Below, piece by piece: positions 5,185 to 10,711 of a DNA stretch of 12,559 nucleotides (the stretch's first letter is position 1; the number at the start of each line of letters is the position of its first letter). This DNA comes from AWTP1-13 sp044868325 (GTDB taxonomy: Bacteria > Pseudomonadota > Alphaproteobacteria > Rhizobiales > Hyphomicrobiaceae), in assembly GCA_044868325.1 (NCBI GenBank), contig JBIOWI010000219.1, positions 1-12,559 on the forward strand. Reading direction: 5' to 3'. The notes beneath the pieces are model-generated. The model saw only the letters and a program-made list of their open reading frames with translations. It searched no databases and had not been told where the DNA came from. The position numbers and the translations under genes were made by a program.

Positions 5185-6006
5185 ATGGAAATCACGAGAT
5201 ATCTCGCCCGCGATCTCTTCAGGGGCAAGACGGTGTTCGTCACCGGTGGCGGCAGCGGCATCAATCTGGGCGTGGCGAAGAGCTTCGCCGCGGTGGGCGC
5301 CAACGTTGCGATCTGCGGCCGCACCCAGGAGCGGCTCGACGGTGCGGCCAAGGAGCTGGAGGCGCTGGGCGCGGGCGTTCTCGCCCAGGTCGCAGACGTG
5401 CGCCAGATGCCGGCGCTGCAGGCGGCCATCGACGCCACGCGCGATGCGCTGGGCCCCATCGACGTGCTGGTGTGCGGCGCGGCAGGCAACTTCCTGTGCC
5501 GCGCCGAGGACATGAGCCCCAACGGCTTCAGGACGGTGGTGGACATCGACCTGATCGGCTCGTTCAACGCCGCGCGCGCCGCGTTCGCCCAGCTCAGGGA
5601 GACGAAGGGCACGATGCTCTTCATCTCGGCCGGCATGGCCTATATGCCCCACGCCTTCCAGGTGCACGTGGGCGCCGCCAAGGCCGGCATCGAGAGCATG
5701 ATGAAGAACCTGGCGCTGGAGTGGGGCCAATACGGCATCCGCTCGTGCTCCATCGTGCCGGGGCCGATCGCCGGCACCGAGGGCATGAAGCGGTTGTCCG
5801 ACCCGCAGGACCTGGCCGAGCGGCTGGGCCGCATCCCCTTGCAGCGCCTGGGCACGGTGGACGATATCGGCCTGGCCGCCGTGTTCCTCGCCTCGCCGCT
5901 GGCGAGCTACATCACCGGCGCGCAGCTCATCGTGGACGGCGGCAGCGGCCTGGCGGGGTCGGCGTTCTTCAACATCGGGGCGGAGAAGGTGTTGCGGTCG
6001 GGGTAG
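5185..6006 (+). CDS. SDR of the 2,4-dienoyl-CoA reductase (DECR2-like) type
   Basis: The product has 273 residues. TGGGSGI at 20-26 binds the dinucleotide and CGRTQER at 44-50 follows the second strand; the arginine suggests NADPH. The region QVHVGAAKAGIESMMKNLA (159-177), then PGPIAGTEGMKRL and PLQRLGTVDDIGLAAVFLAS, closely resembles peroxisomal 2,4-dienoyl-CoA reductase. As in that subfamily, the usual Tyr of YxxxK is missing (Val162 four residues before Lys166), with Lys166 kept. The predicted role is reduction of an unsaturated acyl-CoA in beta-oxidation of unsaturated or branched acids; exact substrate unknown. GAGGGAG 5 nt upstream supports the start. No palindrome follows this gene; instead its stop TAG is the first three bases of an octamer tract. 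It is the last gene of the metabolic run. Confidence 0.9.
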   Translation: MEITRYLARDLFRGKTVFVTGGGSGINLGVAKSFAAVGANVAICGRTQERLDGAAKELEALGAGVLAQVADVRQMPALQAAIDATRDALGPIDVLVCGAAGNFLCRAEDMSPNGFRTVVDIDLIGSFNAARAAFAQLRETKGTMLFISAGMAYMPHAFQVHVGAAKAGIESMMKNLALEWGQYGIRSCSIVPGPIAGTEGMKRLSDPQDLAERLGRIPLQRLGTVDDIGLAAVFLASPLASYITGAQLIVDGGSGLAGSAFFNIGAEKVLRSG

Positions 6007-6051
6007 GGCAGTAGGGCAGTAAGGCAGTAGGGCAGTAGGGCAGTAGGGGAA
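6004..6051 (+). repeat. Octamer tandem repeat (TAGGGCAG x6), left flank
   Basis: Six contiguous 8-nt units: TAGGGCAG twice, TAAGGCAG, TAGGGCAG twice, then TAGGGGAA. The first unit begins with the stop codon of the preceding gene. A similar five-unit tract in opposite orientation lies at 6490-6529, on the other side of the four-helix gene. Confidence 0.9.
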
Positions 6052-6082
6052 TGAGGATGTCGCACAGCCGACTGAAATAATG

Positions 6083-6088
6083 TATACT
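6083..6088 (+). promoter_or_regulatory. Possible -10 box TATACT of the four-helix gene
   Basis: TATACT, one change from TATAAT, lies in the most AT-rich stretch of the window (about 6073-6108), 33 nt before the GTG start. No convincing -35 is visible, so this is tentative. Confidence 0.35.
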
Positions 6089-6120
6089 GCTATTTGTTGT
6101 CGATATTAGGGAGGCATAGC

Positions 6121-6486
6121 GTGAGCAAGATCAACTCCTATCGCGACCTATTGGTATGGGAGCAGGCGATGGACTTGACCGTCGCCATTTATCGCGTGAC
6201 ACGTACCTGGCCGAAGGACGAGCTTTACGGCCTCACATACCAGGTCCGCCGCGCGGCAGCCTCCGTGCCAGCCAACATCGCTGAGGGCTATGGCCGAGAG
6301 AGCCCAGCTTCCTACCTGCACTTCCTGAAGATCGCGCAAGGCTCATTGAAGGAGACGGAAACACACATCCTGATCGCGCAGCGTATCGAAATCGCCGACG
6401 CTCCGGTCGTTGGCTCTCTGCTGGCACAAAGGGAGAGTGTCGGGAAGCTCCTTCGGGCCCTCATGCGCAGACTTCCATCCGACTAG
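6121..6486 (+). CDS. Four-helix-bundle protein (23S rRNA intervening-sequence type)
   Basis: The product has 121 residues. The start SKINSYRDLLVWEQAMDLTV, then IYRVTRTWPKDELYGLTYQVRRAA and SVPANIAEGYGRESPASYLHFLKIAQGSLKETETHI, is the hallmark of the S23/four-helix-bundle family (TIGR02436). Members are encoded in intervening sequences of 23S rRNA genes in some bacteria and also as free-standing genes; the related Avd acts in diversity-generating retroelements. The molecular role is not established. The GTG at 6121 has AGGGAGG 6 nt upstream and gives the usual N-terminus; further upstream in-frame starts lack a ribosome site. Its base composition is lower in GC than its neighbours. It stands alone between inverted octamer tracts, with no rRNA or reverse transcriptase in the window, so it looks like an inserted cassette. 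Confidence 0.9.
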   Translation: MSKINSYRDLLVWEQAMDLTVAIYRVTRTWPKDELYGLTYQVRRAAASVPANIAEGYGRESPASYLHFLKIAQGSLKETETHILIAQRIEIADAPVVGSLLAQRESVGKLLRALMRRLPSD

Positions 6487-6489
6487 CCG

Positions 6490-6529
6490 CTGCCCTACTC
6501 CCCTATTGCCCTACTCCCTTATTGCCTTA
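6490..6529 (-). repeat. Octamer tandem repeat, right flank (inverted)
   Basis: Read on the minus strand it is five 8-nt units: TAAGGCAA, TAAGGGAG, TAGGGCAA, TAGGGGAG and TAGGGCAG. It is an imperfect inverted copy of the tract at 6004-6051, begins 3 nt after the four-helix stop and ends 7 nt before the parB stop. Confidence 0.88.
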
Positions 6530-6536
6530 GTCGCAC

Positions 6537-7502
6537 CTACCGCCCCACCAGCCGATTCCGGATGTGGTCGAGCTGCTCGTAGTTGCCGTACTCGATGGTG
6601 AGATGGCCGGTCTCGCCGGGGCCGCGGCGGACCTCCACCTTGAGGCCGAGGGCGTCGGAGAGGTCCTTCTCGAAGGCCGCTGTGTCCGGGTCCTTCTGCG
6701 GAGGCTGGTGCGATGACGAGCTCCCTGCGCCACCACTGCCCAGGCCTCTCAGGCCCGCGACGCTGCCGTCCTCGCCCGACCGCGGGTTCTGCTGCATGTC
6801 GTTCACGAGGGCCTCAACCTCGCGCACGTTGAGGCCGCGCGCCACGATCTGCTCCGCCAGGACATCCACGTGCTTCTGGCCGATGATGGCGCGGGCGGCG
6901 CCGGCCGAGAGCTTGCCCTCGCGCACCAGGTTCTGGACGTCGCCCGGCAGCTTGAGAAGTCTCAGCGTGTTGCCGACGTGGCTGCGGCTCTTGCCGACCA
7001 CCTCGGAGAGGCGCTCCTGGGTGTAGGTGTGCTTCTCGATCAGCTCGGTGTAGCCCAGCGCCTCCTCGATGGGGTTGAGGTCGGCCCGCTGCACGTTCTC
7101 GATGATGGCGAACTCGATGACCTCCTGGTCGCTCAGGTCGCGCACGATCGCCGGCACGTTGTGCAGGCAGGCCCGCTGCGCCGCACGCCAGCGGCGCTCG
7201 CCGGCCACGATCTCGAAGCCGCCGCGCTGCCGGTCGGGGCGGCAGACGATGGGCTGGACGAGGCCTCTTGCGCGGATGGAGTCTGCCAGCTCGGCCAGCT
7301 CCGCCTCGGCAAAGTCCTTGCGTGGGTTGAGGCCGCTGGGACGCAGGTCGGCGATGGGCACGAGGCGCTGCTCACCGTGCGCGGGCAGGCGAGCGTCGGC
7401 TTGGGGCTGGGGCTCGCCGATGAGCGACGCCAGGCCACGGCCTAGCCGGCCCTTGTGCAGGGGGATGGGGGCGGCGGGGATGTTGCGGAGGGTGTCGGAC
7501 AT
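6537..7502 (-). CDS. parB: Chromosome-partitioning protein ParB
   Basis: The product has 321 residues. ParB is a CTP-dependent DNA clamp that loads at parS and spreads, organising the origin region for segregation by ParA. The N-terminal KGRLGRGLASLIG (17-29) is the ParA-contacting motif. The CTPase domain shows NPRKDF at 59-64, GERRWRA at 101-107 and ENVQRADLNPIEEA at 135-148. The helix-turn-helix TQERLSEVVGKSRSHVGNTL is at 161-180, then a Gly/Ser linker (about 250-265) and the C-terminal dimerisation domain. ATG 7502 has GGAG 6 nt upstream; a longer in-frame start at 7571 would translate the inverted repeats of the parA-parB gap and is unlikely. It is third in the rsmG-parA-parB set, and its target parS lies about 4.7 kb away at 12191-12208. 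Confidence 0.97.
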   Translation of the reverse strand: MSDTLRNIPAAPIPLHKGRLGRGLASLIGEPQPQADARLPAHGEQRLVPIADLRPSGLNPRKDFAEAELAELADSIRARGLVQPIVCRPDRQRGGFEIVAGERRWRAAQRACLHNVPAIVRDLSDQEVIEFAIIENVQRADLNPIEEALGYTELIEKHTYTQERLSEVVGKSRSHVGNTLRLLKLPGDVQNLVREGKLSAGAARAIIGQKHVDVLAEQIVARGLNVREVEALVNDMQQNPRSGEDGSVAGLRGLGSGGAGSSSSHQPPQKDPDTAAFEKDLSDALGLKVEVRRGPGETGHLTIEYGNYEQLDHIRNRLVGR

Positions 7503-7518
7503 TCGCATCTCCGAAATG

Positions 7519-7583
7519 GGCGAATGGCGAATGGCAAATCGCGAATGGTCAGTCCATTCGCCACTCACCATTCGCCATTCGCC
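7519..7583. repeat. Nested inverted repeats between parA and parB
   Basis: GGCGAATGGCGAATGG (7519-7534) is matched perfectly by CCATTCGCCATTCGCC (7568-7583). Inside lies a second hairpin, GCGAATGG (7541-7548) and CCATTCGC (7554-7561), with a 5-nt loop. The whole 84-nt gap between parA and parB consists of this structure plus the parB ribosome site. No U-tract follows on the minus strand. Confidence 0.9.
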
Positions 7584-7586
7584 GGA

Positions 7587-8408
7587 TCAGGCGGCGCGCA
7601 GACGGCGCTCGCGCTCGATGATCTCGTGGGCGAGGCGGATGTAGGCCTGGCTGCCGGGGCTGTCGTAGTCGTACAGCATGATGGGCTTGCCGTGCGAGGG
7701 CGCCTCGGCGATGCGCACGTTGCGCGGGATCATGGTCTCGTAGACCTTGGCGCCGAAGAAGTTGCGCACCTCGGCCGCCACCTCCTTGGACAGCTGGGTG
7801 CGGGCGTCGTGCATGGTGAGCACCACGCCCTGGATTTGGAGCGCCGGGTTCAGGGTGGCGCGGATCTGGTCGATGGTGGCCTTGAGCTGGGAGATGCCTT
7901 CGAGCGCGAAGAACTCGCATTGGACCGGTACTAGCACTGCCTGCGCCGCCACCATCGCGTTCAAGGTGAGGAGGTTGAGCGAGGGCGGGCAGTCGATGAG
8001 CAGGTAGGTGTAGGGGACGGCCTTCGGGTTGGCGCGCTGGTCGGCGAGCAGGGCCGTGATGGCGTCGCGCAGGCGGAAGGGGCGATTCGATTCCTTCATC
8101 ATCTCCGTTTCCAGGCCGACGAGGTCCGCGTTGGCCGGGACGACGGATAGGTTCGGCACCACGGTCTCGGCGCCGGCCTGGGCGATGCTGGCGCGGCCGG
8201 TGAGGATGTCGAAGGTGGTGATGTGGCGCTCGCTCTCGGACACGCCGACGCCCGTGGAGGCGTTGCCCTGCGGATCGATGTCGAGGATCAGGACTTTCTC
8301 GCCGATGGCGGCGAGCGCGGTGCCGAGGTTGATGGCGGTGGTGGTCTTGCCGACGCCGCCCTTCTGGTTGGCGACGGCCAGGACGCGGAGCGGGCTCGTT
8401 GCGGACAT
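7587..8408 (-). CDS. parA: Chromosome-partitioning ATPase ParA (Soj type)
   Basis: The product has 273 residues, normal for chromosomal ParA, a deviant-Walker ATPase that forms nucleoid-bound dimers and pulls ParB-parS complexes. KGGVGKTT at 16-23 is the deviant Walker A with the signature first lysine. LDIDPQGNAS at 42-51 follows, and LLIDCPPS at 136-143 is Walker B. The regions VPVQCEFFALEGISQL and IPRNVRIAEAPSHGKP are typical of the Soj branch. It lacks the N-terminal DNA-binding extension of plasmid ParAs. The ATG at 8408-8406 has AAGGA just upstream and begins 1 nt after the rsmG TGA (8412-8410), so translation is probably coupled to rsmG. parB follows after an 84-nt gap filled by inverted repeats. 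Confidence 0.97.
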   Translation of the reverse strand: MSATSPLRVLAVANQKGGVGKTTTAINLGTALAAIGEKVLILDIDPQGNASTGVGVSESERHITTFDILTGRASIAQAGAETVVPNLSVVPANADLVGLETEMMKESNRPFRLRDAITALLADQRANPKAVPYTYLLIDCPPSLNLLTLNAMVAAQAVLVPVQCEFFALEGISQLKATIDQIRATLNPALQIQGVVLTMHDARTQLSKEVAAEVRNFFGAKVYETMIPRNVRIAEAPSHGKPIMLYDYDSPGSQAYIRLAHEIIERERRLRAA

Positions 8409-8409
8409 G

Positions 8410-9219
8410 TCAATCCTTCGCTTTGCGCTCAAGGTTCGTGATGACGGCGATGCGGCCGTCCGTATCCGTGACACTCGGGACCAACGCCACTTGAAATCGC
8501 CAGCGACTCTCGGCCACCTGCAGCTCCTGGGCGACCTCCCGGCCTTTCGGAAGCAGCAGGGTGGTGCCTGGCGGGGAAAAGGGCTCGGCCAGATCGAGCA
8601 GCCTGTCGAGCGGAGCCAGCGCACGCGCCGACACGATTCGCGGCAAGTCTTTGTTAACGGATGTTCTAGCTGATTCGGCCCTTCTCGACAGGATATCCAC
8701 AGCCACCCCGGTCTGCCGCGCCACCTCGCGCAGGAAGGCGCACTTGCGGGTGTCGCTCTCGATGAGGGTGAAGTGGATTGCCACCGGCGTCTCATACGCG
8801 ACGGGATTCCCCTCCCCCTTGTGGGGAGGGGTTAGGAGTGGGGGGAGCCCCGACATCTTATGCTGGGGATTCCCCCCCACCCTGTCCCTCCCCCACAAGG
8901 GGGGAGGGGACGCTGCGGCCCTCTGTTCGCTCAATCTCGACGACGCGCCCGCCAATATGATCGCGACGACTAGACCGGGAAATCCTGCGCCGGAGCCCAG
9001 GTCGATCCAGGAGCGGACGCCCGGCGGCGCGAGCGGCACCAGCTGGGCGCTGTCGGCGAAATGCCGGTGCCAGACCGCGTCGAGCGTGGCCGGCGCCACC
9101 AGGTTCACGGCCTTCTGCCATTGCCACAGCAGCTTCTCATAAATGACAAGCCGCTGCACCGCCTCGGGCGGCGCGCCGAAGGCGGCCGCGAAATCCTCGG
9201 GGGTACGGATCGTCTGCAA
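8410..9219 (-). CDS. rsmG: 16S rRNA (guanine-N7) methyltransferase RsmG with in-frame repeat insert
   Basis: RsmG (GidB) methylates N7 of G527 in 16S rRNA with S-adenosylmethionine. Starting at TTG 9219 the product has 269 residues; the family is usually about 205-220. Motifs are LLWQWQKAVNLVAP at 31-44, HFADSAQL at 53-60, DLGSGAGFPGL at 73-83 (SAM loop), IESDTRKCAFLREVAR at 153-168 and SARALAPLDRLL at 197-208. Between the SAM loop and IESD lie about 35 foreign residues (104-138, SPPPLWGRDRVGG to PPHKGEGN) encoded by a palindromic element. The reading frame is kept. The TTG start has GAGG 5 nt upstream; a TTG at 9315 (301 residues) is also possible. It is the first gene of rsmG-parA-parB. Whether the enzyme tolerates the insert is not visible. 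Confidence 0.9.
   Translation of the reverse strand: MQTIRTPEDFAAAFGAPPEAVQRLVIYEKLLWQWQKAVNLVAPATLDAVWHRHFADSAQLVPLAPPGVRSWIDLGSGAGFPGLVVAIILAGASSRLSEQRAAASPPPLWGRDRVGGNPQHKMSGLPPLLTPPHKGEGNPVAYETPVAIHFTLIESDTRKCAFLREVARQTGVAVDILSRRAESARTSVNKDLPRIVSARALAPLDRLLDLAEPFSPPGTTLLLPKGREVAQELQVAESRWRFQVALVPSVTDTDGRIAVITNLERKAKD
8808..8910. repeat. Palindromic GC-rich element inserted in rsmG
   Basis: Two imperfect inverted arms of about 46-49 bp (8808-8853 and 8862-8910) begin with TCCCCTCCCCC, TTGTG and GGGGAGGG, and would fold into one long hairpin. Read on the minus strand they give PPPLWGRDRVGG and later LTPPHKGEG without a stop. Sequences of this kind (CCCTCCCC, CTTGTGG, GGAGGG) recur in many alphaproteobacterial genomes; that statement is from general knowledge, not from this window, where it occurs once. 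Confidence 0.85.
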
Positions 9220-9485
9220 CTGCGCCTCGTGTCGAAATCCGTCGCCGCCGAGGGATCGCCCTACGACGGCTGACGGGCATGATAGCAGGTCCTTCCGCCA
9301 AACTTGCGCAAGCAACTCTTAAGCTCAGGTTTATCGCCATCCACGGCTAGGGTTTGGCCCGAGTGTGAAACGGGCCGCGGTGTGCCATTCGTGGACAGGC
9401 AAGTTGGTGATCGGACGAAATCGGACCTGAGCCGGTTGCCGAGTCTCTTAAGGCAACCTGAGGCATCCACCCGATGGAGATGCGA

Positions 9486-9911
9486 ATGCGCATGAGACTC
9501 CTTGTCGGACTGGGCAGTGTGCTGGCGCTGGTTGCGGTGAGCGCGACGGATGCGTCCGCCGGCTGCCGCCGGATCCGGGCCTGCGGCGCCTACGCGCCGG
9601 CCCCGGTGTACCAATACGCACCGCCGCCGCCGATATACTACGCTCCGCCGCCAGCCTATTACGCGCCCCCGCCCGCGGCGGTGGGCTATGTCTATGCGCC
9701 CCAGGCCTACGGCTACGCGCCGGCGACCGGCTACGGCTACCGCAACTGCGACCGCGGCTACGGCTATGGCTACCAGAATGGCTACGGCTACGGGAATGGC
9801 TACGGCTATGGCAATGGCAATGGCTACGGGTATGGCAATGGCAACGGGTATGCGCCGCCGGTCGCCTACGACGGATACCGGCCGGCTGCCGTCTGGGTGC
9901 CCGTCCGCTAG
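9486..9911 (+). CDS. Exported Tyr/Gly/Pro-rich low-complexity protein
   Basis: The product has 141 residues and no recognised family. Residues 1-25 form a signal peptide: a basic MRMR start, a hydrophobic core LLVGLGSVLALVAV and an ASA cleavage site before GCRR. The mature part has four cysteines (GCRRIRACG, then NCDRG), a Pro/Tyr block with YAPPP units (about 44-65), and a block of GYGYGN/GNGYGYGN repeats (about 91-121) encoded by near-identical GGCTACGG units. ATG 9486 was chosen because GGAG at 9476-9479 lies 6 nt upstream; in-frame ATGs at 9474, 9480 and 9492 are alternatives. Such proteins are common as small exported proteins in Hyphomicrobiales; a surface or matrix role is guesswork. 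Roughly 265 bp upstream, back to the rsmG start, must hold divergent promoters. Confidence 0.8.
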   Translation: MRMRLLVGLGSVLALVAVSATDASAGCRRIRACGAYAPAPVYQYAPPPPIYYAPPPAYYAPPPAAVGYVYAPQAYGYAPATGYGYRNCDRGYGYGYQNGYGYGNGYGYGNGNGYGYGNGNGYAPPVAYDGYRPAAVWVPVR

Positions 9912-9970
9912 CGCAGGAGTGAGGCCCGGGGCGACCCCCTTGGCGAAGTTTGCCTGAAAGGAGTGGACAT

Positions 9971-10369
9971 ATGCGCAGCGGCACGTCGTTCTGGCTCGCC
10001 GCCATCGTGGCGGTGCCGGGGCTCGGCGCGGCCAGCCCCGAGGCGTCGGCCTGGTCTCGCTATTCGCCAGCGTACTACGGCTCGCCGGTCCATCTCTCCT
10101 CGCCGCCGGCGGTCGTCTACCCGGGGCCGCCGGTCTATGCCTATTCCTACCTGTCGCCGGATCGCGGCTCCTACGCCGGCCACTATGCCGCCAGGATCGA
10201 CGTGTTCCGGGGGCCGCGGTGGGACTACAGCGCGGCCTACTACACCTCGCCGCCGGTCCGCAGGGTCGCCCACGGCCGCCAGACCCGGCGCAGCGGCGTG
10301 CGCCGGCTCTGCCCGCCCTCCCGGGCCTACATCCGCGGTCCGATCCTGACGACGTCGCGAATCCGGTAG
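9971..10369 (+). CDS. Exported Tyr/Pro-rich small protein
   Basis: The product has 132 residues and no recognised family. Residues 1-27 form a signal peptide (hydrophobic FWLAAIVAVPGLGAA, ASA cleavage site before WSRYSP). The mature part begins with Tyr/Ser/Pro-rich sequence (SPAYYGSPVHLSSPP, VVYPGPPVYAYSYLSP) and ends basic, with a single cysteine. AAAGGAG at 9957-9963 lies 7 nt before ATG 9971, a strong ribosome site. It follows the Tyr/Gly-rich gene by 59 nt in the same direction and shares its composition, so the two may be cotranscribed and work together, for example at the cell surface; this is inference from composition. Confidence 0.72.
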   Translation: MRSGTSFWLAAIVAVPGLGAASPEASAWSRYSPAYYGSPVHLSSPPAVVYPGPPVYAYSYLSPDRGSYAGHYAARIDVFRGPRWDYSAAYYTSPPVRRVAHGRQTRRSGVRRLCPPSRAYIRGPILTTSRIR

Positions 10370-10711
10370 GGCCGATCAGGCCTGCGGAGGGAGCGACTGT
10401 GGCAGCATTGCATCGGTTCCATCGCCGACGTGAGATTTCGGACAGGCGATGGGAACGGTTCGGACAATTCGGCGTTTGGCCGCTGCCGGGAGGGCGCGTT
10501 TGCCCGCACCGACACGCCAACTCGGCCGAGGGGCACCTGGGCGACCGCTCAGGCGCCCCTCCCGCTCTTATGCGCCCTCCCTGTCTTCCGTCCTGGGTGG
10601 CCGGCAAGCAACCCCGCCAAAGACCCCCAGCCGGATTTGCCTTTCCGCCCCGCTGACCGCTAGGAGACTGGCTAGGCCCAGATGGGGGCCCCAGATGGCG
10701 GGAAGCAGGCG
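10370..10711. other. Intergenic region before mnmE with one strong stem-loop
   Basis: These 342 bp hold no convincing gene. At 10528-10561 the arms GAGGGGC and GCCCCTC enclose a second stem CCTG/CAGG, giving a 12-position hairpin with one mismatch and a 10-nt loop; no T-run follows, so it is not a clear intrinsic terminator. GGAAG at 10701-10705 is the mnmE ribosome site. I see no recognisable promoter. Confidence 0.5.

Noticed and set aside
4327..6006. A 559-codon open frame spanning the ICL-family gene and the last SDR
   Set aside because: Its first half is an Arg/Gly-rich shadow of the ICL-family gene. The frame stays open across the junction only because both palindromes are open in that frame. 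The true SDR start at 5185 has a strong ribosome site.
8690..8702. A DnaA-box-like GATATCCACA
   Set aside because: Single imperfect match inside rsmG coding sequence, with no cluster of boxes or AT-rich unwinding element nearby.
9361..9376. GTGTGAAACG as a second parS
   Set aside because: Only a half-site; the other arm is not present, so it does not qualify.
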